The translations under genes were made by a program, and so were the position numbers. 64,000 nucleotides of DNA from assembly GCA_038135065.1 (NCBI GenBank), contig JAYPWI010000015.1, positions 26,665 through 90,664 on the forward strand, written 5' to 3'. Of the stretch, positions 33,089 to 41,582 are shown piece after piece. How positions within the stretch are numbered: position 1 is the first letter of the stretch; each line of letters begins with the position of its first letter. The notes under the pieces were generated by a model, which did no database searches, had not been told where the DNA came from, and worked only from the letters and a program-made list of their open reading frames with translations. The stretch comes from JAYPWI01 sp038135065 (GTDB taxonomy: Bacteria; Actinomycetota; Acidimicrobiia; Acidimicrobiales; Poriferisodalaceae).

Positions 33089-33195
33089 CGGAGCGAGCCT
33101 GCCACAGGGAATGGGCCGGTGGGGGATCGGCCCCAGTGCCCTGGCATGCTGGTCGTGCGGTTCGGGTTGCGGACCGCACAGGAGGCTTCGAACGC

Positions 33196-33948
33196 ATGAG
33201 CGACAGCGCCGACTTCTCTCTCACGGTCTTGGGCTGCTCGGGGAGTTACGCCGGACCCGGCGGTGCATGCAGCGGCTACCTGGTCAGGTCGGCCACGACG
33301 ACCCTGTGGGTCGACTGTGGTCCAGGGACCCTGGCCAATCTCCAAGAGCATTGCGCCCTCGGCGACGTCGACGCCATCGTGGTCTCCCACCACCATCCCG
33401 ATCACTGTGGCGAGCTTCCCGTCATCTACAACGCGGCCAAGTACTACGCCCACATGGACCGACTTCGAGTGATCTGCACGGCCGATGTGCGTCGGGTCAC
33501 CGATGCATTCCACTCTGCTCGGGACAGTTCAGACCTCTTCGAATACGAGATCGTGGGAGACGGTGACCGGGCCGAGGTTGGCGATATCGCCATTCGCTTC
33601 AGCCGAACCGATCACCCGGTGGAAACCCTGGCCATGCGCTTCGACCACCACCGGGGGAGCATGCTGTACACGTCCGACACCGGTCGTGGCTGGTCGTTGG
33701 CCAGCCTCGGTGAAGGGGTCGACCTCGTGGTCGGGGAGGGCACCCTGCTCGACGCCACCGACCACCCCGACATCCCCCACGTGAGCTGTCGCTGGCTGGC
33801 CCACGAGGCAACCGCGATCCAGGCTCGGCACCTGGTGGTCACCCATGTTCCCCCCGGGTCCGATCCGGCACACCATCTGGCGGAAGCGGGCGAGGTGTTC
33901 TCGGGCCCGTTGGACGTGGCTGCAGTGGGGGCGCGCTATATCGTCTGA
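33196..33948 (+). CDS. MBL-fold metallo-hydrolase, Rv1339-like
   Basis: This 250-residue metallo-beta-lactamase-fold protein has the di-metal motif SHHHPDHCGEL (HxHxDH), a downstream Asp in YTSDTG and a distal His in VVTHVPPG. It lies immediately upstream of rph and rdgB, the same order as Rv1339-rphA-Rv1341 in M. tuberculosis, where Rv1339 is reported as an atypical cyclic-nucleotide phosphodiesterase. A cAMP-phosphodiesterase or RNase Z-like hydrolase role is therefore possible. ATG 33196 has an excellent AGGAGG upstream. Confidence 0.87.
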   Translation: MSDSADFSLTVLGCSGSYAGPGGACSGYLVRSATTTLWVDCGPGTLANLQEHCALGDVDAIVVSHHHPDHCGELPVIYNAAKYYAHMDRLRVICTADVRRVTDAFHSARDSSDLFEYEIVGDGDRAEVGDIAIRFSRTDHPVETLAMRFDHHRGSMLYTSDTGRGWSLASLGEGVDLVVGEGTLLDATDHPDIPHVSCRWLAHEATAIQARHLVVTHVPPGSDPAHHLAEAGEVFSGPLDVAAVGARYIV

Positions 33949-33973
33949 ACCCACACCGCACGGGGAGTAGCAC

Positions 33974-34699
33974 ATGCGACATGACGGCCGGACGCCGGAC
34001 GAACTGCGTCCGATCACCTTCCAACGGGGGTTCACCGACCAGACGCCGGGTTCGGTGCTGGTCGCCTTCGGCCGGACCCGGGTCCTGTGCACCGTGTCGA
34101 TCGATGACGATGTCCCGCGCTGGATGCGCGGCAAGGGTGAGGGGTGGGTCACCGCCGAATACGCCATGCTCCCCGGCTCGTCAGCCGAGCGGGTGAGTCG
34201 AGAGGCCAAGAAAGGCAAGCAGAAGGGCCGGACCCTCGAGATCGAGCGCCTCATTGGCCGAGCCCTCCGGGCCGTGTGTGACATGGAGGCCCTCGGCGAA
34301 CGTGAGGTCACCGTCGATTGTGATGTGCTCCAGGCCGACGGTGGCACTCGCACTGCGTCGATCTGTGGTGGGTTCGTCGCCCTTCACGATGCCTGCTCCC
34401 GACTCCTTGCCGAGGGGATGATCGAGCGTCATCCGATCACCGACTACTGCGCAGCCATCTCGGTCGGCATCGTGGGGGAGACGGCCATGCTCGACCTTCC
34501 CTATGTGGAGGACTCCACGGCCGAGGTCGACATGAACGTGGTGATGACCGGCTCCGGGCGCTTCGTGGAGGTGCAGGGAACGGCAGAGGGCGACCCCTTC
34601 GACCGGGGGCAACTGGATGAACTCCTCGCCTTGGCCGAGTCGGGCATCACCCGGATCATCGATCTACAGAAGGCAGCCCTCGACGGTCCGTTGCCGTGA
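33974..34699 (+). CDS. rph: Ribonuclease PH
   Basis: This 241-residue phosphorolytic 3'-5' exoribonuclease trims tRNA 3' ends. The N-terminal RHDGRTPDELRPI, the phosphate-binding GGTRTASICGGFVAL, and RTLEIERLIGRALRAV motifs are characteristic. Length is typical. It is between the MBL hydrolase and rdgB, and its TGA overlaps the rdgB GTG (GTGA). Confidence 0.97.
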   Translation: MRHDGRTPDELRPITFQRGFTDQTPGSVLVAFGRTRVLCTVSIDDDVPRWMRGKGEGWVTAEYAMLPGSSAERVSREAKKGKQKGRTLEIERLIGRALRAVCDMEALGEREVTVDCDVLQADGGTRTASICGGFVALHDACSRLLAEGMIERHPITDYCAAISVGIVGETAMLDLPYVEDSTAEVDMNVVMTGSGRFVEVQGTAEGDPFDRGQLDELLALAESGITRIIDLQKAALDGPLP

Positions 34700-35292
34700 G
34701 CGCTCCGACCACCCGGCTGGTGTTGGGTACGACCAATCCCGGCAAGGTGGCCGAGCTGACGATGCTGCTCGCAGGGATCGAGGTCGTTCCCCGGCCGCCG
34801 GGTATGGGTGATGTGGCCGAGACGGCAGACACCCTCGAGGGCAATGCGCGCCTGAAGTCCCGGGCCGTGTGCGCAGCGGCGGGCGAGGCTGCCGTAGCCG
34901 ACGACACCGGGCTCGAAGTCGACGCCCTCGACGGTGCGCCGGGTGTCTGGTCGGCCCGATTCGCAGGCTCTGACGCGACTGACCAACAGAATGTCGACCT
35001 CCTGCTCGAGCGCTTGGCGGGGGTGGCCCATCGGCAGCGCACCGCCCGGTTCCGCACGGTGGTGGTGGTGACCTGGCCCACTGGTGAGGAGTTGGTCGTC
35101 GAGGGCATCTGTCGGGGGAGGATCACTACGGAGCGCCGGGGTGATGGCGGCTTCGGTTACGACCCGGTGTTCGAACCCGACGAGCGGCCGGGCCAGACGT
35201 TCGCCACCCTCGACCTCGGTGACAAGAATGCGATCAGCCACCGGGGCAGGGCCCTTGCCGCGCTGCGGCGATCCCTCGGTCTCATGGAGTGA
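34696..35292 (+). CDS. rdgB: XTP/dITP diphosphatase (RdgB/HAM1)
   Basis: This 198-residue house-cleaning pyrophosphatase removes ITP, XTP and their deoxy forms. Motifs: LGTTNPGKVAEL (nucleotide binding), VADDTGLEVDALDG (metal site), GGFGYDPVF, and SHRGRALA near the C-terminus. The GTG start overlaps the rph stop codon. Confidence 0.96.
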   Translation: MSAPTTRLVLGTTNPGKVAELTMLLAGIEVVPRPPGMGDVAETADTLEGNARLKSRAVCAAAGEAAVADDTGLEVDALDGAPGVWSARFAGSDATDQQNVDLLLERLAGVAHRQRTARFRTVVVVTWPTGEELVVEGICRGRITTERRGDGGFGYDPVFEPDERPGQTFATLDLGDKNAISHRGRALAALRRSLGLME

Positions 35293-35304
35293 GCATCCGG
35301 CCGG

Positions 35305-36297
35305 TCACCAGTGGCGAAGGTCGACGTCCCACTGGTCGACCACCTCGCCGTCGCGGACCAGGTGCAGTGTCTCGTGCTTGGCGATCGTCGGATCGATGTG
35401 AGCCGGGACCAGGGTGACCCGTTCTCCAGGGCGGAAGGACCTGGCCGGCCGGAGGTTCGTGTGTTCGTCGGAGCAGAACATGACCTCACCATCGGGGGAT
35501 GACGGGTTGCCGTGGTCCATGCCCTGCGCCTTGAGGCCTGCGTCGCACACCACGAACTCGGGGGCCACCGATACCACGGTGGCCGACAGGAACAGGCCCT
35601 GTCGGAAGGGGAGATCCTCCTGGCGTTGGTAGGCGGTGTCCATCAACACATAGGACCCTGCCTGGATCTCGTTCAGGTGGGTGTTGATGGCGTGGGTGCC
35701 CGTACCGCCACCGGTGATGAGGTCTCCTCCGACCACCTCGTGGGCCGCGAGCAGTCGGGACATCGCTCCCTCCATCAACTCGGTGCGCCGCTCGAGTTCC
35801 GGGATCCCCATCGCATGGCCCTCGTAGCCCATCACGCCCCGGATCGAAAGGCCCGCTGATCGGGCCCGGTCGGCGATCCTTCCTGCCTCCTCGAGTTCGC
35901 AGCCGCACCGGAATCCCACCCGTATGTCGACCACACACTCACCGATGCCGGCTGCTGCTGCGGCGTCGACCGTCTCGAAGCTGTCCACGGCCACGGTGAC
36001 CCTGCCGGGACAGCGAGCCATTTCGGCCAGCCGATCGGGATCGAGAACCTCGTTGGCCAGCAGCAGGTCGTCGCCCAACCCGGCTGCGGCAAGGCCCAGC
36101 ACCTCTCGAGGGGTGGCGCAGGTGAAGCCCGTGTGGCCGAGCTCGTGCTGGCGACGGGCCAGGGCGGTCATCTTGTGCGCCTTCACATGGGGGCGGAGCC
36201 GGGTGCCGGGAATCCGCTCGGCCATGGTCGTCAGGTTGAACTCGAGAGCGTCGAGGTCGGCCCACAGGGCCGGGGTGGGCAGCTCGGAGATGTGCAT
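35305..36297 (-). CDS. DSD1-family PLP enzyme (D-threonine aldolase/D-serine dehydratase-like)
   Basis: This 330-residue protein has an alanine-racemase-like N-terminal barrel with the PLP lysine in RPHVKAHKM and a C-terminal D-serine dehydratase-like domain. The segment LVPAHIDPTIAKHE supplies a HxD metal-binding motif, as in D-threonine aldolases, where His and Asp bind Mn2+ or Mg2+. It probably cleaves or dehydrates a D-3-hydroxy amino acid. It is convergent with rdgB and divergent from clpP. A D-amino-acid oxidase lies 20 kb away, but any link is speculative. Confidence 0.85.
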   Translation of the reverse strand: MHISELPTPALWADLDALEFNLTTMAERIPGTRLRPHVKAHKMTALARRQHELGHTGFTCATPREVLGLAAAGLGDDLLLANEVLDPDRLAEMARCPGRVTVAVDSFETVDAAAAAGIGECVVDIRVGFRCGCELEEAGRIADRARSAGLSIRGVMGYEGHAMGIPELERRTELMEGAMSRLLAAHEVVGGDLITGGGTGTHAINTHLNEIQAGSYVLMDTAYQRQEDLPFRQGLFLSATVVSVAPEFVVCDAGLKAQGMDHGNPSSPDGEVMFCSDEHTNLRPARSFRPGERVTLVPAHIDPTIAKHETLHLVRDGEVVDQWDVDLRHW

Positions 36298-36400
36298 CGG
36301 CCGAGACTAGGGCGTGGTGGCTGGCGCAGGCCCCACCCGTCGCCGTCGGGGTCGTCCCCGCCGTGATGGAACTGGCGCTCGAGGGGGTACGCTCCCAGCC

Positions 36401-37009
36401 ATGTCGAACAGCCCCCTGTCACCCAGCATGCCGACCGGATTCACCCCCGGTATGCCCGCCGGTCCGTCGGAGATCTACAACCGGCTGCTCAACGACCGCA
36501 TCGTGTTCCTCGGCTCCGAGGTCGACGACGAGATCGCCAACATCCTGTGCGCCCAGATGCTGTTCCTCGAGGGCCAAGACCGCGAAAAAGACATCTGGCT
36601 GTACATCAACAGCCCGGGTGGGTCGGTGACCGCCGGTATGGCCATCTACGACACCATGCAGTTCGTGAGCTGCGATGTGGCCACCGTCTGCATGGGGCTC
36701 GGCGCATCGATGGGACAATTCCTCCTCACTGCCGGAGCAGCAGGTAAGCGCTACTGCCTCCCTCATGCCAGGGTGATGATGCACCAGCCATTGGGCGGGG
36801 TCCGTGGCCAGGCCAGCGATATCGCCATCCAGGCCGAGCAGATGGCGTACATCAAGCGCCTGCTGGCCGAGCGGATTGCGTCGCACAGCGGCCAGAGCGT
36901 GGAGCAGATCCAGGCCGACTCCGAACGAGATCGTTGGTTCACGGCCGAAGAGGCCAAGGACTACGGCCTGTGCGACCACGTGATCGTCAAGCGGGGCGAG
37001 ATCATCTGA
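36401..37009 (+). CDS. clpP: ATP-dependent Clp protease proteolytic subunit
   Basis: This 202-residue serine protease forms the tetradecameric Clp barrel. The triad appears as Ser103 (GLGASMGQFL), His128 (MMHQPLGG) and Asp177 (SERDRWF), aligning with E. coli Ser97, His122 and Asp171. SPGGSVTAGMAIYDTMQ is a conserved block. In many actinobacteria clpP1-clpP2 sit beside clpX; here it stands alone, so this may be one of several ClpP copies. ATG 36401 is chosen; TACGCT eight bases upstream resembles a -10, suggesting a very short leader. Confidence 0.95.
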   Translation: MSNSPLSPSMPTGFTPGMPAGPSEIYNRLLNDRIVFLGSEVDDEIANILCAQMLFLEGQDREKDIWLYINSPGGSVTAGMAIYDTMQFVSCDVATVCMGLGASMGQFLLTAGAAGKRYCLPHARVMMHQPLGGVRGQASDIAIQAEQMAYIKRLLAERIASHSGQSVEQIQADSERDRWFTAEEAKDYGLCDHVIVKRGEII

Positions 37010-37013
37010 GTCC

Positions 37014-37448
37014 TCATCCCGGTGGTGCCGGGGTGCAGTGTTGCGCCACATAGGCCGTGTATGCGTCTACCGCCTGTGGTAGGTCGTCGGAGAACTCCTG
37101 CTGCACGGCGAGGACGGCGGCGGCCCGTTCGAAGGGATCGCGTGAGTCCGACTCGGCAACCGCTGTGACGTAGCCGTTGATCAGTCCTTCGATGACATCG
37201 ACCGCAGGTCGGATGTCCTCAGGTGCTGCGGCGGCCACCCGGCCGACCTGGTCCGCCGTCTGCCGTAGCCCGGCCCGCACAGCAGGGTCATCGGCGGCCG
37301 AGGTGTCGAAGCTCCGGAGGTCGATCTCCACCAACGCGCTCACCTCCTCGCAGAAGGCGGCCGTCGGATTCGGTGTGTCCGAACAGGCCACTGCACCCAG
37401 CGCCACACCGATCAGCACCCACGCGGCTCGGAGAGACTGTCGGGTCAT
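37014..37448 (-). CDS. Small lipoprotein, hypothetical
   Basis: This 144-residue protein has an N-terminal lipoprotein signal (RAAWVLIGVALGAVACSD, lipobox GAVAC). The mature part is helical, acidic and Ala-rich, with two Cys (FCEEV and QHCTP) that could form a disulfide outside the membrane. The family resembles many actinobacterial helical lipoproteins but I do not recognise a named one. Its ATG overlaps the rpe stop (ATGA), making it the second gene of that operon; it is convergent with clpP. Confidence 0.8.
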   Translation of the reverse strand: MTRQSLRAAWVLIGVALGAVACSDTPNPTAAFCEEVSALVEIDLRSFDTSAADDPAVRAGLRQTADQVGRVAAAAPEDIRPAVDVIEGLINGYVTAVAESDSRDPFERAAAVLAVQQEFSDDLPQAVDAYTAYVAQHCTPAPPG

Positions 37449-38125
37449 GTGGCGGCGGCTGCCTGCGCCAGTCGCCGCAGGTCAGCCACCCCGTGGGCCA
37501 AGCCCTCTTCATAGCGGTACAGGGCGCTCCCGGACACCAACACGTTGGCTCCCGCCCCGGCGGCCCCGCCGATGGTCGACGCAGAGATCCCCCCGTCGAC
37601 CTCGATGTCCACATCGTGCCCGCTGGCCTCGATCATCTCTCTCAGGGCTGCGACCTTGGGTTCCATGGTCCCGATGTATGCCTGGCCACCGAACCCGGGA
37701 TTGACCGTCATCACGAGGACCATGTCCAGCATGTCCAACACGTTCGCCACGGTATCGAGTGGTGTCGACGGATTCAGCGCGGCGGCGGGCCGTGCACCCA
37801 GATCCCGGATACGGCCGAGTGTTCGGTGGAGGTGGGGAGTCGTCTCCACGTGCACGATGGCCATCTGACAGCCCGCTTCCACGTAGAGGTGGAGCAGCTC
37901 ATCGGGGTTGGCCACCATCAGATGAGCTTCGAACATCACGTCGACGTGGGAGCGACAGGCTGCGATCACATCTGGACCGAAGGTGAGGTTCGGTACGAAG
38001 TTTCCATCCATCACGTCCCATTGGATCCGATCCACCCCGGCGGCCTCGAGTGCCGCGCACTCTTCACCCAGGCGCGAGAAATCTGCAGGCAGGACGGAGG
38101 GGACGATCTCGATGGGTCGGGACAT
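37445..38125 (-). CDS. rpe: Ribulose-phosphate 3-epimerase
   Basis: This 226-residue TIM-barrel enzyme interconverts ribulose-5-phosphate and xylulose-5-phosphate in the pentose phosphate pathway. Motifs: SVLPADFSRLGEE, DVMDGNFVPNLTFGPDV (metal/catalytic Asp), FEAHLMV, MTVNPGFGGQ and IEVDGGIS (second catalytic Asp). ATG 38125 begins the usual sequence; a longer upstream extension overlaps the divergent methyltransferase gene. Confidence 0.96.
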   Translation of the reverse strand: MSRPIEIVPSVLPADFSRLGEECAALEAAGVDRIQWDVMDGNFVPNLTFGPDVIAACRSHVDVMFEAHLMVANPDELLHLYVEAGCQMAIVHVETTPHLHRTLGRIRDLGARPAAALNPSTPLDTVANVLDMLDMVLVMTVNPGFGGQAYIGTMEPKVAALREMIEASGHDVDIEVDGGISASTIGGAAGAGANVLVSGSALYRYEEGLAHGVADLRRLAQAAAAT

Positions 38126-38150
38126 GGAACCTGACCGTAGCCTGGGTTCT

Positions 38151-39338
38151 GTGTCCGAACGGGTAACCATTCATGATCTGGCCGTGGGCGGCGAAGGGGT
38201 CGGCCGACTGGCCGACGGTCGTGCCGTGTTCGTGGCTGGCACCGTGTACGACGACGTCGTCGACATCGAGTTGACAGAGGATCACGACCGCTTTGCGCGG
38301 GGCAGGCTCCTCGAGGTGGTCGAGCCCGGGAGCGGTCGGCGAGTCCCACCATGCCCGCAGGTGGCCGCTGGGTGCGGGGGGTGCGATTGGCAGCACCTCG
38401 ACGAGGACACCCAGGCCGAAGCCAAGATGGGGCTGGTTGCCGACGCCCTGAGTCGGATCGGTGGCCTGGAGCCGCCCGACGTGGGCTATGTCGCCGGTCC
38501 CGCACCCCTGCACTACCGCACCACGGTGCGAGTGGGCGTCCTCGACGGGCGGGCCGCCTACCGGGCCCGGGCTGCTCATGAACTGGTGCGGGCGCCGAAC
38601 TGCGACATCGCTCACCCCCTCATGGGCGACCTCCTGGCCGACGGGTTCTACGGCGAGGCGGACGAGGTGACCATCCGGGTCGGGGCTCGTACCGGTGATC
38701 GGCTCGTGATGGGTGAACCTCGGGCCGATGGCATCGCGGTACCCGACGATGTCGTGGTGATCGGCCGGAACCGGGCACGCAAGGGGGTGGAGGCGTTCAT
38801 CACCGAGGAGGCGGCTGGCGTCAGCTGGAGGGTGAGTGCCCGCTCGTTCTTCCAGAGTTCGCCGGAAGGGGCCGAAATGCTGGTCGCCTTGGTGGCCGAA
38901 TGGTTGGAGAGCAACGAGGTGGGGGTGGCCGCCCTCGTCGATCTCTACGCCGGGGTGGGACTGTTCTCGGGCACGGTTGGGGACTGGTTCGACAAGGTCA
39001 CCGCTGTCGAGTCGTCCCGGTCTGCCGTCGCTGACGCCCAACACAACCTGGCCGGGCATGTGACCATTGTGGGGAAACAGGTCGAACAATGGGTACCCGA
39101 GTTGGCCGATGTGGTGATCGCCGATCCGCCCAGATCGGGTCTACGGGCCGATGGAGTGTCCGTGATCGAGCGCACCCAGGCTCCTCACGTGGTCCTCGTG
39201 TCATGTGACGCGGGTGCCCTGGGACGTGATGCGGGCTTGCTGTACCGGGCCGGCTATCACCTCGACCAGGTCGACGTGTTGGACATGTTCCCTCAGACCA
39301 GCCATGTCGAGGTGGTCACCGGTTGGATCCGCTCGTGA
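38151..39338 (+). CDS. TrmA/RlmD-family 23S rRNA or tRNA (uracil-5-)-methyltransferase
   Basis: This protein of about 395 residues has an N-terminal TRAM domain (VTIHDLAVGGEGVGRL), a [4Fe-4S] cysteine cluster (CPQVAAGCGGCDW and a later Cys in PNCDIAHP), then the SAM-binding LVDLYAGVGLFSG and DPPRSGL, and the catalytic Cys in LVSCDAGALGRD. It methylates C5 of a uridine in rRNA or tRNA. GTG 38151 is preferred over ATG 38124 because the TRAM sequence begins there. Its stop overlaps the next gene. Confidence 0.88.
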   Translation: MSERVTIHDLAVGGEGVGRLADGRAVFVAGTVYDDVVDIELTEDHDRFARGRLLEVVEPGSGRRVPPCPQVAAGCGGCDWQHLDEDTQAEAKMGLVADALSRIGGLEPPDVGYVAGPAPLHYRTTVRVGVLDGRAAYRARAAHELVRAPNCDIAHPLMGDLLADGFYGEADEVTIRVGARTGDRLVMGEPRADGIAVPDDVVVIGRNRARKGVEAFITEEAAGVSWRVSARSFFQSSPEGAEMLVALVAEWLESNEVGVAALVDLYAGVGLFSGTVGDWFDKVTAVESSRSAVADAQHNLAGHVTIVGKQVEQWVPELADVVIADPPRSGLRADGVSVIERTQAPHVVLVSCDAGALGRDAGLLYRAGYHLDQVDVLDMFPQTSHVEVVTGWIRS

Positions 39339-40633
39339 TCCTGGGGCACGGCATCGGGGGGCGTGGTGACCTCCCTCTTCCCGTCGGTGCCCTCGTCGTC
39401 GGAGCGTGCGCGGCCCTGGTCATCTCCTTCGTGGTGCTGCTGGCCGCATGGCCCCACCCCCGCCTGCACCACTGGGCCCGGGTGCGTCCACTGTGCTCGC
39501 TGCCTGCTCGGGTCACCTCGGCGCTGTCCGCGTTCGGGCGAATCATCGGCGCCCTCGTGGTCCTTACCACGGTCGTTTCCCTGCTCCTCGTCGTCGATAA
39601 TCCGATCGAGAACATCGCCCCCCGACTGATTTACGTGTTCCTGTGGGTGGTCGTCCCTCTGGCCAGCGTGGTCGTGGGGGACCTCTGGCGATGGCTCAGC
39701 CCATTCGAGGCCATTGCCGCCCTCCGTGACCGTCGGGCCGCAGCACGGCCACCGGCGCCGCCGGCGACGACATCACTGGTTCCTGCCGCCGTTGCCCTCG
39801 CCCTGTTCCACTGGATCGAACTGTCCTTTCATGATCCGGCGGGGCGGTCGGTTCTCCGCGTGCTGGTCGCAGGCTGGCTGGTGGTGGGTGTGACTGCCGC
39901 CTGGCAGGGTGGCACAGAACGTCTCCGGCGTCGGGACCCCCTGGCGGTCTGGTGCAGCCTGCTGGCGTCGATGTCGCCGGTGGTGGTTCGCGATGGTCGG
40001 ATCGGCTGGCGGGTGCCCGGTTCCGGACTCGCCGAGGTTGGCCGACCGGCGGGTCTGACCCTCGTGGTGGCCGTCGTGCTCGGCGGCACCACCTTCGACG
40101 GGGTCAGCAGGACACAGCAATGGGCTGAACTGCTCGGCACCCGGACCGGTTGGTCGGCCACCCTGGTCAACACCATCGGGTTGGCCTTGTGCACGGCTGG
40201 CGTCGTGGCCCTCTACACGGGTGCTGTCGTTGCCATGGAACGAATGACCGGTCGCTCCGTACCCGGAGCCGCCGACCGGTTGGCCGCCGCGCTCGTGCCG
40301 GTGGCCGTCGGGTATTCCCTGGCCCACTACTTCTCGCTGGCTGTCTTCGAGGGCCAGTTTCTCTTCATCCAGGCGTCGGATCCCTTCGCTCGGGGCTGGG
40401 ATCTCTTCGGATGGCGGGCCTCGTACCCCTCCTACACAGCGGTCTCGACGACGACAATCGCCGTCGTCCAGGCAGCCGGAGTGGTGCTCGGCCATCTCAT
40501 CGGCGTCGTCGTAGGCCATGACCTGGCACTCCGGGATCTCGGGGGCCGGCACTTCCGGCGAGGTCAGCTGCCCTTGTTGGGGGCGATGGTGGTCTTTACC
40601 TCGCTGGGTCTGTGGCTGTTGGTGAGCGCTTGA
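39335..40633 (+). CDS. Multi-pass membrane protein, fenitrothion-hydrolase-like annotation class
   Basis: This 432-residue protein has about 10 hydrophobic segments. The N-terminus ILGHGIGGRGDLPLP resembles a conserved actinobacterial membrane-protein family whose members are often labelled fenitrothion hydrolase; that activity is not shown by any motif here. GGHYFRRG-like polar loops and SFHDP and LAHYFSLAVFEGQF segments with His residues in or near membrane helices hint at metal or heme binding, but this is weak. GTG 39335 overlaps the methyltransferase stop (GTGA). Function unknown. Confidence 0.72.
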   Translation: MILGHGIGGRGDLPLPVGALVVGACAALVISFVVLLAAWPHPRLHHWARVRPLCSLPARVTSALSAFGRIIGALVVLTTVVSLLLVVDNPIENIAPRLIYVFLWVVVPLASVVVGDLWRWLSPFEAIAALRDRRAAARPPAPPATTSLVPAAVALALFHWIELSFHDPAGRSVLRVLVAGWLVVGVTAAWQGGTERLRRRDPLAVWCSLLASMSPVVVRDGRIGWRVPGSGLAEVGRPAGLTLVVAVVLGGTTFDGVSRTQQWAELLGTRTGWSATLVNTIGLALCTAGVVALYTGAVVAMERMTGRSVPGAADRLAAALVPVAVGYSLAHYFSLAVFEGQFLFIQASDPFARGWDLFGWRASYPSYTAVSTTTIAVVQAAGVVLGHLIGVVVGHDLALRDLGGRHFRRGQLPLLGAMVVFTSLGLWLLVSA

Positions 40634-40688
40634 CTAGCTGCCGCCGTGGCGTCGTGACGGGCCGAGGGTCTCTGCGGTGTCGTCGAGG

Positions 40689-41468
40689 TCACGCCTCCGC
40701 TCGGCTATAGGACCGGTGGGACAGGAAGCCCACGACCCGCTCACCCAACTCGTACAGCACCCACAGAGCGGTCATGGTGACGGTCACGTGAAGGAGAAGG
40801 GCTACGGCGACGCCGGTGATGGCCATCACCCGCCACCTCGGTCCCCACAGGATCGCCAGGGCGACGGGGATCGCCAAACCGACGGCTACCCCGGCGGTGA
40901 TCTCGATCCAGAATCCTCGCTCGCCCATCCAGGGAAGCGGAGACGCGACGTCTACCAGATCGATCGTGGCGAGCACTCCCAGCAGCGCCAGAAATAGCAG
41001 GTGGCCCACAACGGCGGTCCGCCACCACCCGCGACGGTGCGGGGTCGTGACGATGGTCGCCAGAGATGCCCCGGTCCAGGCCAGCCACCGGCGGATCGGG
41101 CGAACCCCCAGAGCGCCCATGGCATCGCGCATGATGCGGTCGGCTTCCTCCCTGGAAACCTTCGGCCCTTGGTGGGTGGGTGGCTCACCATGGGGCACGA
41201 CCAACGCGTCATGCAGGAGGATGGCCGGCAAATGGGTGCCGTGGGTGGGAACGATCCAGGAGAACACGGCGGGCACCGAGTTGAGGTCCGTGGTGAACGT
41301 GTCAGTGTCGGCTGGGCATACGAACGCGTCGTCGTAGCGTTCGTCTCGGTAGGCGAAGGGATGGACCAGTCGGAAGACACGTGGTCCGTCGCGCCGAAGC
41401 TCGAACACCGGGGGGCCACCGGTACGAGGGTCGAAGAACCCGCGCTGCGGGGTAGATCGGGATGTCAT
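40689..41468 (-). CDS. DUF1353 protein with C-terminal membrane domain
   Basis: This 259-residue protein has an N-terminal DUF1353 domain, seen in TTDLNSVPAVFSWIVPTHG and PAILLHDALV (residues about 55-90), a domain found in phage-like and membrane-associated proteins of unknown role. The C-terminal half has three to four hydrophobic segments. ATG 41468 is preferred over an upstream frame that overlaps a terminator-like hairpin. Convergent with the preceding membrane protein. Confidence 0.7.
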   Translation of the reverse strand: MTSRSTPQRGFFDPRTGGPPVFELRRDGPRVFRLVHPFAYRDERYDDAFVCPADTDTFTTDLNSVPAVFSWIVPTHGTHLPAILLHDALVVPHGEPPTHQGPKVSREEADRIMRDAMGALGVRPIRRWLAWTGASLATIVTTPHRRGWWRTAVVGHLLFLALLGVLATIDLVDVASPLPWMGERGFWIEITAGVAVGLAIPVALAILWGPRWRVMAITGVAVALLLHVTVTMTALWVLYELGERVVGFLSHRSYSRAEA

Positions 41469-41511
41469 CGACGGTCTGCTCCACGAGCTGGCATCACGGT
41501 CCGCAACGGGC

Positions 41512-41537
41512 AGGACCCGCCCCAAAGGGCGGGTCCT
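41512..41537 (-). terminator. Terminator hairpin downstream of the molybdenum hydroxylase gene
   Basis: AGGACCCGCCC (41512-41522) and GGGCGGGTCCT (41527-41537) form a perfect 11-bp stem with a four-base loop. It lies 46 bases after the coxL-like stop on the minus strand. No U tract is present, but the stability is high. Confidence 0.72.
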
Positions 41538-41554
41538 GGTCTCGAGTGAGTGTG

Positions 41555-41570
41555 CACGGCTGGAGCCGTG
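41555..41570 (-). terminator. Second small hairpin after the molybdenum hydroxylase gene
   Basis: CACGGCT and AGCCGTG form a 7-bp stem around GG. It lies between the coxL-like stop codon and the stronger hairpin at 41512-41537; together they form a tandem terminator-like structure. Confidence 0.45.
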
Positions 41571-41582
41571 AACCCGGTCGGC

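Noticed and set aside
36368..36393. ECF-type promoter GGAAC and TACGCT before clpP
   Set aside because: Spacing and -10 match are not convincing for a specific sigma factor; mentioned only in the clpP entry.
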